A DNA stretch of 10,488 nucleotides from Isohypsibius dastychi (GCA_034696485.1 JAQIWT010001519.1:1-10488); one strand, 5' to 3'. Shown: positions 1-8,320, counted from the first letter of the stretch. The notes: a model not told the origin generated them from the letters alone. Numbers and translations: made by a program.

Positions 1-3000
1 ACAAACGATGAGAACGTGGGAAAAGTCGAAGAACACGCGGAATATGTCGCAATGACAATACCGTTGAGAGAGGAACAGGTCACGCTCGGCCCACTCGAAG
101 TAGAACCAATAGTTTTGGGAGTATGCCCAACAACCGGAAACAGAACGGTAAACGGAATGAGCTTGATTGGAACCTCAGGACTTACAAAAGAGCAAGCCGA
201 CGCCGTTCAAAACATGTTTGTAAAAGTACCGGGAGTAGTACCCACAGCGAAACATCCGGTGGGAGACACGAAATTAATAACTCACCAGATCGAGACAACA
301 GGATACCCAATATCGGAACGTCCAAGACCTTTGTCACATGAATACAAACTAAAATTGGAAGGGATAATCGCTGATTATTTAAAAGAAGGTATTGTACGGA
401 AATCGAGATCAGCGTGGTCTGCGCCAGTATCCTTTGTAGCTAAGAAAGGAGGAGAACTGAGAATGGTGTGTGACTATCGTAGGTTGAACCAAGTAACAAA
501 AGCGGATGTATATCCACTACCAAGAATCGACCAGATTTTGGACGCTATCGGTAAAGCAACCTGGTTTACCTCGATTGACATGAACCAAGGGTTCCATCAA
601 ATTCCGATAGCTGAAAAAGATATCGAAAAAACAGCAATCAAGACACCTATGGGCTTATACGAGTACACCAGGTTACCATTTGGCCTCTGCGGCGGACCGG
701 CAACCTTTCAAAGACTCATGAATCAAGTGCTGAGTGACATGTTATATGTAGAATGCATGTGCTACATTGACGACATTCTGGTGTTCGCAGATTCTTTCGA
801 GGAATTGACAAGAAGAACAGAAAAAGTACTAGAGAGATTACGCGATGCCAGACTGACAATCAAAATCAAAAAATGCGCTTTTGCACAACGCGAAATATTT
901 TTCTTGGGACACATGGTCGATGAACATGGAATACGTATGGATCCAAAGAAAATCAAAGCGATGAAGGAATTTCCACGACCGAAAAGATTAAAAGATGTTC
1001 AATCATTTATAGGTGTGTGCACCTATTACAGGAAATTCATTAAAAACTTTGCGACATTAGCAAAACCGTTAACCGATTTGAATCGAGGTTCAAAGAAATT
1101 CCAGTGGGGAGAAAAAGAACAAAAAGCATTTGACACACTCAGAGACGAAATGTGTTCCCAAGGAGAGACAAGGGTTCTCGCACGCTTCGATCCAGAATTG
1201 AAAACGGAGGTACGTTGTGACAGTAGTCGAGAAGGAATAGGAGCTATACTAGTCCAATATCACGAAGTAGGTTGGAAACCGGTAGCATACATGTCAAGGA
1301 AGTTGAACTCGTCACAGTCGGAAAAATGGTCGATTCCAGAACTAGAGTTGTGGGCTGTCGTATCGGCACTCCTAAATTTCAGAACTTACTTGGAATCGAT
1401 AATTCCACCGAATAAATTCACGGTTGTGACGGATCAGCAATCTTTGACATCTCTGAAGAATATGAAGAGACCAGGCTTAAGACAAGCTAGATGGCAACTA
1501 TTTTTAGATCAATTCAGTTTCGATGTCGTGCATAAACCAGGCCATCTGAATCTAGATGCAGATGCGCTATCACGTAACCCAGTTGAGGAGGCTGTTGAAG
1601 AAGGACAAGAAGATGTGACAGAATTAAAATGCTTTCGCGAACGAATTAAACAGGAGAAAAACTCCGGCTTCCAACTATACATTGAGGAACCGCAAGACTA
1701 CAGAAATAATTGGGTAGTAGCAGGTTCTAAAGAAGCAAAAATGGAAGACCATGAGATTCGAAAAATAATCCGAAAAGAATACGACAAGTCCTTAGAGCAA
1801 TGGTTAGAGGAACTAGATAGTGAAAATCTAGACGACATGATTGAATACGGAATGATAACGAATCCGAAAGGAATGACACAAGAAGAGGTGTTAGAGAAGT
1901 TATCAGCTAACACATTCAAAGGATTTGAGGAAGAAGCAGCGCAAGAAAATGACTACATGATTCGTTGCGAGAGACGATTTGTCAGAAACTTTTGGAAGAC
2001 TACGATCAATGAAGACGAATACGAGTTACCAGAAGAAATGCAGGAATTAAATTATTCATCGGATACTGAAAGCTTGCGAGAACAAGAAATTAGTGACGAT
2101 GAATCTAGCGATGAAGAAGGAATATCATACAACGCTATTAAGAAGCTGAATAAACAGGCTAAGAAATTGAAGGATAAAGCGGCAAAGGAGGAAGCCAAAC
2201 CAAAAAAGAATACAAAGTCTAAAGATGATGACCCCGATTTCGAGTTGGTAGCTCCGAAATTGAAGCTGAAATCAAAAGAGCCAAAAACACCAAAGCGCAA
2301 AACAAAATGGATGGACTGGGAAAGACCAGAACCTAAACCTGTCGAGCTTCCGGTGCAACCGAGAGTGAAATTGGATAAAAATGGTGAAACTGAGTATATG
2401 TTTGTATTCTCCGAATCAAATAATTATTCAGGATGGCGAGAAGCTCAGATGGATGATGATTTCGGAAGAAGATTCACTAGCCTGTTTGAAGACTCAGAAC
2501 CAAATCCACCGATCTCGGAAATGGAAAAGTCCAAGAAGTTGAGTTTTTGTATGGTCGACAGAATACTCCATAGAATAAGAAGGCTACGTGAAGTGGAGAA
2601 GAAACTGGTTTACGTACCGGCCAAAATGCGCAAAACATTCTTGGCGGACATACATGATTCGGTAGCAGGAGGTCACGGAGGAGTTTGGGTGACAGCATCG
2701 GTGGTCAGAGACAGAGCGTGGTGGCCAACAGCAGTAGCTGATATCGTGAAGTATGTGCAGACTTGCGATGCATGTCAGAGACGGAAATCTCCGAAGACGC
2801 TGACACCGGGAATGTTACAACATCCGACACCACCGTATCGTAAATTTCAGTGGTGGCACTTGGACGCGTTGGGACCACTTCCCGCCTCTGATGACGGACA
2901 AGTACATGTCATAGTAGCAATTGACGCGTTTTCAAAAACAATGGTTCTGAAAGCAGTTAAGAACCTGGACAGTGAAACAACAGCTGACTTTGTCATTAGA

Positions 3001-4443
3001 AACATCATTCAACAATACGGTGTGCCAGACAATATTACGACAGATAACGGATCAAATTTCAAGTCTGGAATGATGGAACAGTTGTTTCATTGGTTGGGAT
3101 TGAAACATGTCAAAATTGCACCACTACATCCTGCCAGCAACGGTCAAGTTGAAAGATACATGGCAGAGGTCAAGATTTACTTGTCAACTCAAATCAAAGC
3201 GGACCAGTCTGATTGGAGTGACTTCGTACCATGGATGGCGTTTAAACACAACGCTACAAAAAATCGAACAACGAATTATTCGCCGTTCAAAATCAATTAC
3301 GGGATTGAAGCAAGGCTACCGATCGACACTTGGTTAAGTCATTTAGACCCGGATGGAGATTTGGTTTCTGATTACGACATGTATGTACAAAGAATGCAAT
3401 CAATTTATAACGATGTCTGTGAAGAAGCATTCACAAGGATACATTTCGCGCATTTGAAGACAAGGGATCGATTTAATCGAACACACAGACATGTTGAATT
3501 CAAACCTGGTCAAAAAGTCCTGATATTACGAAATGTGTACAAAAAACGTGAAAGTCCGAAACTAGCATACAAATGGATCGGACCATTTACAATATGCGGC
3601 GCAGTTAGTGCTAATACATATGAAATGTATTGGGAAGGAAATAAAGCGAACACACTGATGAAGGTTCATGTGAGCCAAATAAAAGAATATCACGAAAGAG
3701 AACCAGGAATGACAACACGGTCAAGAGAAAAAACATCTGAAGACGAATCAGATGCGGAATTAGACCAATACCGAATTAAGAAAACACCAGGAAAAGAAAC
3801 GACAACACTGAAACGAGTTTCGAAAAAGAACGATGATGAAAATAAAATCGACAGATACAACGTTGCGGATGAAGAGATCGCAAAACGACGTTTTGCCGAA
3901 GCGGAAAACGCAACTGTAGCGAAAGAAAAAGTCACAGTTGACGAGACTGAGAAAAAGAGCATTTCAAAGCCGTGCGAAGTGGAAAAAACGAGTTCGGGGG
4001 GGAAACCTAGTAATAAAGCAAAAAAGATCGTTACCGATGCACGGTACGGTACGAATACCGTGCCGACGAGAACCGAACCGAAAAGTGCAACCAGCCCGGC
4101 GGCGAAAGACAAGAAGAGCTCACAGTCGAAAATTTCGAGGAACCCAGAAAACCTTGCCGAAGATATTGCAACTGATTCCATCCCGGACTACGTTGTTTTG
4201 CGAGAACCTGAAGAAGTCGAGGACGGACATCCACTAATTTCAACTGAGAGGAACGCCAAACGTCGTCGTTTCCGTGTATCGAACAGCGAATTTCCGAGAA
4301 AGAACGACAAAAAACCAGGTATGTCACCATTAGATGACATTTTGAAAGATGTTCCGCTCGAGCCTTTGGAAAACGAACCAGGGAACGATTTTGTTATGAC
4401 CAGAGCTGCTCGGAAAAAGCAGCAGCAGAATTTGAAAAAGTGA
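1..4443 (+). CDS. Ty3/gypsy retrotransposon Pol polyprotein (RT, RNase H, integrase), 5'-partial
   Basis: Open from the first base (frame 1) to TGA at 4441-4443, about 1480 codons, so the start, and any gag and protease, lie upstream. Domains in order: reverse transcriptase about 370-1080 with FTSID (Asp at 577-579), LPFGL, and catalytic YIDD at 763-774; RNase H about 1190-1580 with Asp 1219-1221, ELE from 1339, TDQQSL (Asp 1432-1434) and the final DADALSR; integrase with an H-H-C-C zinc finger (first His 2653-2655, then CDACQ) and a DDE core with Asp 2863-2865, Asp 3043-3045 and Glu 3151-3153 (D-35-E spacing); and a GPF motif at 3580-3588 in the integrase C-terminal domain. No frameshift or stop breaks it and every catalytic residue is present. 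No chromodomain is seen. Unusual are a charged linker of about 350 residues between RNase H and integrase and a charged tail of about 250 residues after the integrase. GTGAG at 4440 overlaps the stop, so the last codon could instead be spliced onward. Confidence 0.97.
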   Translation, partial: TNDENVGKVEEHAEYVAMTIPLREEQVTLGPLEVEPIVLGVCPTTGNRTVNGMSLIGTSGLTKEQADAVQNMFVKVPGVVPTAKHPVGDTKLITHQIETTGYPISERPRPLSHEYKLKLEGIIADYLKEGIVRKSRSAWSAPVSFVAKKGGELRMVCDYRRLNQVTKADVYPLPRIDQILDAIGKATWFTSIDMNQGFHQIPIAEKDIEKTAIKTPMGLYEYTRLPFGLCGGPATFQRLMNQVLSDMLYVECMCYIDDILVFADSFEELTRRTEKVLERLRDARLTIKIKKCAFAQREIFFLGHMVDEHGIRMDPKKIKAMKEFPRPKRLKDVQSFIGVCTYYRKFIKNFATLAKPLTDLNRGSKKFQWGEKEQKAFDTLRDEMCSQGETRVLARFDPELKTEVRCDSSREGIGAILVQYHEVGWKPVAYMSRKLNSSQSEKWSIPELELWAVVSALLNFRTYLESIIPPNKFTVVTDQQSLTSLKNMKRPGLRQARWQLFLDQFSFDVVHKPGHLNLDADALSRNPVEEAVEEGQEDVTELKCFRERIKQEKNSGFQLYIEEPQDYRNNWVVAGSKEAKMEDHEIRKIIRKEYDKSLEQWLEELDSENLDDMIEYGMITNPKGMTQEEVLEKLSANTFKGFEEEAAQENDYMIRCERRFVRNFWKTTINEDEYELPEEMQELNYSSDTESLREQEISDDESSDEEGISYNAIKKLNKQAKKLKDKAAKEEAKPKKNTKSKDDDPDFELVAPKLKLKSKEPKTPKRKTKWMDWERPEPKPVELPVQPRVKLDKNGETEYMFVFSESNNYSGWREAQMDDDFGRRFTSLFEDSEPNPPISEMEKSKKLSFCMVDRILHRIRRLREVEKKLVYVPAKMRKTFLADIHDSVAGGHGGVWVTASVVRDRAWWPTAVADIVKYVQTCDACQRRKSPKTLTPGMLQHPTPPYRKFQWWHLDALGPLPASDDGQVHVIVAIDAFSKTMVLKAVKNLDSETTADFVIRNIIQQYGVPDNITTDNGSNFKSGMMEQLFHWLGLKHVKIAPLHPASNGQVERYMAEVKIYLSTQIKADQSDWSDFVPWMAFKHNATKNRTTNYSPFKINYGIEARLPIDTWLSHLDPDGDLVSDYDMYVQRMQSIYNDVCEEAFTRIHFAHLKTRDRFNRTHRHVEFKPGQKVLILRNVYKKRESPKLAYKWIGPFTICGAVSANTYEMYWEGNKANTLMKVHVSQIKEYHEREPGMTTRSREKTSEDESDAELDQYRIKKTPGKETTTLKRVSKKNDDENKIDRYNVADEEIAKRRFAEAENATVAKEKVTVDETEKKSISKPCEVEKTSSGGKPSNKAKKIVTDARYGTNTVPTRTEPKSATSPAAKDKKSSQSKISRNPENLAEDIATDSIPDYVVLREPEEVEDGHPLISTERNAKRRRFRVSNSEFPRKNDKKPGMSPLDDILKDVPLEPLENEPGNDFVMTRAARKKQQQNLKK
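1579..2640 (+). other. long charged linker between RNase H and integrase in Pol
   Basis: About 350 codons separate the end of RNase H (DADALSR) from the integrase zinc finger. From my knowledge of Ty3/gypsy Pol proteins this spacer is commonly near 100 residues. It is very rich in Lys, Glu and Asp. An acidic run (SDDESSDEEG, about 2092-2121) is followed by a Lys-rich stretch (about 2137-2310) with several KxKxK and KKxK clusters, then a Trp-rich patch (KWMDWERPEPK). It is likely disordered. The frame stays open and no second domain is recognised. It could be an element-specific insert or nuclear-targeting and chromatin-contact sequence; that role is inference. Confidence 0.8.
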
Positions 4444-4512
4444 GATTTTATTTGGTGGTAGATTTCGAAATCGTTTGAAAAATCTTTTGGATCAAAAAAT
4501 TTTTGCCCCATT

Positions 4513-4541
4513 CCGAAGTTAGAAACTAGTTCTAACTTCGG
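4513..4541 (+). repeat. perfect 12-bp hairpin, copy 1 of a repeated motif
   Basis: Arms CCGAAGTTAGAA (4513-4524) and TTCTAACTTCGG (4530-4541) pair perfectly around a 5-nt loop. The hairpin is preceded by TTTTGCCCCATT and followed 3 nt later by AATAAA at 4545-4550. Copy 2 at 4659-4684 has the same layout. Confidence 0.9.
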
Positions 4542-4658
4542 TAAAATAAATTTGATTCGGGAAAAAAGTTGTTGCGACAGACTGAGGCGATTCCGGAATG
4601 TTTGGGTTTTGACAGGTCCTTGAGGTCTTCGGAGTTCGCCAAAAGTTTTGCCCTAATC

Positions 4659-4684
4659 CGAAGTCAAACATAGCTTTGACTTCG
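4659..4684 (+). repeat. 10-bp hairpin, copy 2 of the repeated motif
   Basis: Arms CGAAGTCAAA (4659-4668) and TTTGACTTCG (4675-4684) pair perfectly around a 6-nt loop. It is preceded by TTTTGCCCTAATC and followed 1 nt later by AATAAA at 4686-4691. Compared with copy 1 the inner stem bases differ on both arms yet still pair, so the fold is kept while the sequence drifts. It ends 48 nt before the acceptor at 4732. Confidence 0.9.
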
Positions 4685-4733
4685 AAATAAAATGTTGTTA
4701 TGAACGGAGAATGATGATTTGCTTGTTTGCAGG

Positions 4734-6761
4734 ATGTCGAAGCCAAACAAGCCCAACAAACCGCAAATGCCGAATATCAACTTTGAAAAGATGAAAAAGT
4801 TGGCGGAAAGCGAACTGAATGTCAAGGATCAGCCACCACCTGCTCCAAAGAAACCACGATTGGAAAAGCTTAATGCTGGCGCATCGCCAGCGGGAATTTG
4901 TGGAACTGGTGGACCTCCGCTCGGATTCGTTATTCCCCGCATTCCCATTCCCGAGAAGCCGTCCCGAACTATCCTCGAAGAGGATTTGAACACCATGGTT
5001 AGCGAGGCGTATTTTGAGGGACTTAAAGAAGGAATTAAGGACGGAGCAGCGAATAAGTTCATGAAAAAGGACGGAACCATCATGAACATAAACCGACGAA
5101 AACCGGAGGATCCACGAGGATTTTCTCCGTTTGGAATTACCAGAAAAGAAAAGCATGATTCCTATCTGCAGGAGCTGGGAGTTTGGTATGCTCACTACAA
5201 AGTGATGCAGACCAGGGTGAAGAATTTCGAGGCGGAAATGGATCGCCAGATCGAGTTAGCCGCAATCGCGAATGGACCAGCAGCTGAACCAGCCGGAAAC
5301 GAAAATGCGGAGTTCGGACTCGGGAAAGATGGCGTAGAACAAGAAGAGGACTGGCATCCAATCCAGCGACGTGAATACGAGCCCAGTGCTCTGCCGGGTA
5401 AGAGTCAAGTAGCTAAGTTACGGAATTATTGAATTAAGAACCAGATTGTGACCGTAACAGAAAATACGGATTATAAAATTTTCATGAATTTTTCTTTTCC
5501 ATTATGAAGTACGGGCACGCTGGAAGATTACAAGCCACTAACATTCTGGTTGAAATTTCAGCTTTGGAAGGCGGGGAAGCTCATCTCCAATTGTATGGAA
5601 ATATCGAAATTCTGGTGCCAAGAGGAATTCGGTTGGAATATAATATTCCAGTCTTGGCGTCTACGGGAGCACCGTTGAACATCGGGACGATGAAACAATT
5701 AATCGACTGGACCGCACGCCAGCGAAATGGAATTTTGGAACGTCGAAAACTCAACTTGGAACGACTGGCGTGGGACAAACAGCCGGAAGCCGCTCAAGTT
5801 TTGCCTCCGGTTGCAATCCCGCAAATTATCGTCCCGAATACTCTGAAACCGGACGCCGAGTTGCGGGCGTATTATAATGTCGGACGGCCTGAGGACGACC
5901 AGATTACTGACGACCAGTGGGAAGCTTTTCGTTACCAGGGATTAATCGAGCTCCCTTCCGATCCGATCACCACTTCAGTCCGAAAAGCCTTGATCAGCGG
6001 TAAACAAGTGCCGGAACCGATGGTTATCCAGCACGAAGAAACTGGACTGGAAAATAAAGCCCCCAACACACAGAAGATGATTCGAAGCGAAAACGGTTCG
6101 TACAATGATTTATTGTAAAAGCTTTATTTCGTAATTTTTGATACGGAAATTATATTTTCCCCTTGAAAGAAAAAGCCGGGACCAGGAAATAAGAATTCTG
6201 ATTACAGGAGTTGAGGCAAATTATTCGTCAGTTTCCGGCGAACGTCCCGAAAACTATGATGTGCTGGATTCGAAAGAATTGGAGGAAGCCATGTCAGCTC
6301 GAGCATGTATGGTTTTAAGAACCTGGTACACAGGCAGCGTGGAGGAGGACTTGAAATTGGATCGCAAAATCGATCACGGTTGCGGTCAACGAGCTCAAGC
6401 GGTGGTCGCCGACTGCTATTCGTGGGAAGATTTCGAGGCCGAGCTTATGGACCTCATCACCGGCGACATTGATTTGAAGAAGTTCACTCTGCGCGCATTC
6501 CCGATCAATACAACTTTCGGCGAAAAGATCACCGAGAAGAAACCAGAAATGTTGGCGGATGGCCCAACATTGGAGGATGTCGTGACCAGTTTCGATAGCG
6601 CTGCTGACGTCCAAGATGCGCTCAACGACAGCGGCGTCATCGAAAACGAGATGGATGAAAATATGGAAACGGATGCGAACGGTATTCCGGAACAAGTTAC
6701 AGATTGGAAGACAGATACCGAGACCGCCGAAAAAGAACCGCAGCTGGTAATCAACGTTTAA
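4734..6761 (+). CDS. unrecognised protein gene, exons 4734-5397, 5562-6114, 6170-6761 (about 602 aa)
   Basis: Three adjacent same-strand ORFs join into one frame (1809 nt, 603 codons with the TAA at 6759-6761). The start is the ATG at 4734, one base after acceptor TTTGCAG. The first junction is well supported (GTAAGAG donor at 5398, AATTTCAG acceptor at 5561, CTAAC branch-like site at 5539-5543). The second is less sure: a 55-nt AT-rich intron 6115-6169 with a weak acceptor, or 6000-6207 with a better one, giving about 551 aa. The N-terminus is disordered with a basic, Pro-rich patch (APKKPRLEK). The middle is helical and charged, and the C-terminus is acidic (DENMETD). I see no signal peptide, membrane segment, zinc knuckle or known catalytic motif, so it does not look like a retroviral-type Env or Gag. 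Codon use is less A-rich than in pol. It could be an accessory ORF of the retroelement or a host gene. I do not recognise the family. Confidence 0.6.
5398..5561 (+). other. intron 1 of the 4734 gene
   Basis: The donor is GTAAGAG and the acceptor is GAAATTTCAG, 164 nt apart, with CTAAC 18 nt upstream of the acceptor. The intron contains in-frame stops. Removing it keeps the frame: phase 1, with G plus CT making Ala. It is the best-supported of the introns after pol. Confidence 0.75.
6115..6169 (+). other. intron 2 of the 4734 gene (preferred model)
   Basis: This is a 55-nt AT-rich segment starting GTAAAAG and ending with a pyrimidine run and GAAAG. It is phase 2 and preserves the frame into the third exon. 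Size and composition suit a nematode intron, but the acceptor is atypical. The alternative 6000-6207 (GTAAAC donor, GATTACAG acceptor) also preserves the frame, yet its first 110 nt look like coding sequence. Confidence 0.45.
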
Positions 6762-6942
6762 TTTGAAAGCGGTATTATCACCGCAAATCCAAGTGTTTTT
6801 CGTTCTTCCGCATTCCAGTAAATAGTAATCTCGTGTGTTTTTGCATAAATTCATATGCCAAGTTTGTTTGAATTTTGGATCTGTTAACCGATTCTGAAAT
6901 TCTGTGAAACGGAACCTTGTGACACGGCAACCGCTTCATCGT

Positions 6943-6964
6943 AATAAAAAACATTATTAATAAA
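6943..6964 (+). terminator. polyadenylation signals of the 4734 gene
   Basis: Two AATAAA hexamers (6943-6948 and 6959-6964) lie about 180-200 nt after the stop at 6761, in AT-rich sequence. They fit the 3' end of the plus-strand transcript. The 3' UTR also holds a small GCGGT/ACCGC hairpin at 6769-6784. Confidence 0.6.
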
Positions 6965-7479
6965 CAACAAGTTGTTGCTCGTTTTGTGCTTTTTGAAAAC
7001 GAAACGGAAATTGGGCTGAAAAAGTGCACGCTACAGTTGACGTTCAGTACGGCTGCCCGAAAGGTCACCGACAGGTGGCGTGTTGGTACGGCTCCTCGAA
7101 AGGTCACCGTTTCACGTGAATTCTCATGTGCAAACAACAAGCATCAGCTACTCCGTCCAAATGCTTTCTGTGGAGTAACCAAATTGCTTCCACTCAAAAA
7201 AGAATGCTAGTGCAAGACCGGAAGCGAACACCATAACGACATGACATCAGATTTTGTTCAAAGTCGGTAAAAAACAAGCACGCAAAGCAACGAAGCCAGC
7301 AAAGAAGGCAGGAATGAAAGACAGCAAAAAACACTTTTCTTCAAAGATCAAAAAATGCTGGTAGCATGCATCTCAAAATCAAAATGATATCGAGAAAGAA
7401 TCGTAAAAATCGACGGTACTAAAAAACAAGCAAAATGCAATAGAGTTGAGCAAAAAAGGTCACCAAACACAATCGAGCA
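6965..7479. other. non-coding spacer between convergent genes
   Basis: No gene is supported here. Open frames on either strand are short and lack splice or start context. The stretch holds a 24-bp direct repeat (7047-7070 and 7086-7109), three of the AAAGGTCACC motifs, and two copies of TAAAAAACAAGCA (7268-7280 and 7420-7432). The part next to 7480 is probably 3' UTR of the minus-strand RRM gene, although I see no AATAAA on that strand. Confidence 0.5.
7047..7109. repeat. 24-bp direct repeat, two copies 39 bp apart
   Basis: Copies at 7047-7070 and 7086-7109 both start GTACGGCT and end CGAAAGGTCACCG; 22 of 24 positions match. Each ends in AAAGGTCACC, a 10-mer found twice more at 7455-7464 and 7790-7799. 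Confidence 0.85.
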
Positions 7480-8309
7480 TTAGGCAGCTGCTGCGGATGG
7501 GCCAGGGTGAGACTTGTGGCAAAAGGAAACATGAAGATGTTTTCCAGGGATGGCCAGTGCATGAAAGGTCTTGTTCATCACGTTGACAGCTGTTTCCGCG
7601 ACGGCCTTTCGGTAATATCGCACGAACACGGTTTGCGAAGGAGGTCCTGAAACAAACAGAAGGAAATGTTACAAACAAATCGTGCTGGGAAAAACAATAG
7701 CAAATCCCAAGAGGAAAAACCAGAAACCACAAACCAAGCATGATTCTCGGGCTTACCTGGAAGATTACTGTTGATCCTTCGAATTTGCGAAAGGTCACCA
7801 AATCCTTTCAACATCTGATGGATTTGGAGTAAGGTGAACTTCCGGTCGACATTCTGCAACACGATTTTCCCACTCCGATCTATCTTGTTGGATTGGACAG
7901 CAAAAGCGACAGCCAAGCGACGTCCGTGAAATGGAAAGCTCCTCAGATGATTTCGGAATTCCTGGGCTTGCTGCGGATTCCAAAATTGGACGAACGCGAA
8001 GCTGAGATCGGAATTTAGGAAATGGTGACGATGGGGGTATGGTTGCAGCAAATCCATAAGCTGTGCCTCTGTGCACTGCAATAAAAGAACAGAAATCAGA
8101 ACAGGTTCAACATTGCAAACCAGGAAAGGTCAAAGCAAAAAACACAAGGAAGTGACCTTTACCTTTTCGGGAAGATGTTGAATCGTGACGGCATTAGGAT
8201 TTGGGAATTTGGGGAGAGCAGTAACGGGATCGATGATTTCCAGTTTATCCTCGACTCCGTTGAACAGGGTAATCTCCCCACAGTCGACTGTTCGGTATGA
8301 GACGGCCAT
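7480..8309 (-). CDS. two-RRM RNA-binding protein, exons 8309-8163, 8075-7757, 7646-7480 (210 aa)
   Basis: Three exons on the minus strand (147, 319 and 167 nt, 211 codons with stop) join in frame: ATG 8309-8307, junctions in phase 0 and phase 1, TAA 7482-7480. The donors are GTAAAG and GTAAGC and the acceptors are TTATTGCAG and TTTGTTTCAG, all good nematode sites. The product has two tandem RNA-recognition motifs. RRM1 spans about residues 40-108, with RNP2-like VTIQHL (41-46) and RNP1-like LSFAFVQF (73-80, aromatics F75 and F77 kept). RRM2 spans about 118-198, with IVLQNV (120-125) and SQTVFVRY (159-166), and lacks one of the usual RNP1 aromatics. A 40-residue N-terminal lead and a short Ala-rich end complete it. 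Single-stranded RNA binding is the expected role from the fold; the specific target and process are unknown. It is convergent with the 4734 gene. I do not recognise an ortholog. Confidence 0.9.
7758..7799 (-). other. RRM2 first half at the exon 2 end
   Basis: Exon 2 ends at 7757 inside RRM2, after the second beta strand (LSQIRRINSN), and intron 2 (7756-7647) splits Gly156 in phase 1. The exon sequence for GDLS contains the motif AAAGGTCACC on the plus strand (7790-7799), so this copy is at least partly fixed by coding. Confidence 0.7.
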
Positions 8310-8320
8310 TTTCTGAATAA
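8310..8320 (-). promoter_or_regulatory. trans-splice-type acceptor before the RRM gene start
   Basis: Read on the minus strand, TTATTCAG ends at 8313 and is followed by AAA and the ATG at 8309. A strong acceptor 3 nt before a start codon, with AT-rich sequence upstream, is typical of spliced-leader addition in nematodes. A cis intron from an unseen 5' exon is the alternative. Confidence 0.6.

Larger units (their letters stand above)
4440..4732 (+). other. possible intron, or pol 3' UTR plus outron
   Basis: The stretch starts GTGAG, overlapping the pol stop, and ends TTTGCAG just before GATG. Removing it joins pol to the next ORF in frame: the split codon is AA plus G, again Lys, followed by ATG at 4734. 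It is AT-rich and has stops in the pol frame. Against a simple intron, it carries two AATAAA signals (4545-4550 and 4686-4691), and a start codon one base after an acceptor is also what nematode spliced-leader trans-splicing gives. Both readings fit the sequence. Confidence 0.5.

Noticed and set aside
3690-4181. 163-codon minus-strand open frame opposite the Pol tail
   Set aside because: It mirrors the biased, charged Pol coding strand; it is Ser/Phe-rich, has no splice or start context, and lies inside a confident gene.
4188-4746. Minus-strand open frames across the pol stop and hairpin region
   Set aside because: They overlap Pol or the hairpins, and their residues mirror the opposite strand; no promoter or splice sites fit.
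6986-7210. 74-codon plus-strand open frame with repeated RKVT
   Set aside because: The repetition comes from the 24-bp DNA repeat; there is no splice or start support, and it lies just after the poly(A) signals of the upstream gene.
7248-7370. Short Lys/Ala-rich frame resembling a histone H1 tail (KATKPAKKAG)
   Set aside because: Only about 40 codons, closed by stops on both sides, in A-rich sequence; composition explains the resemblance.
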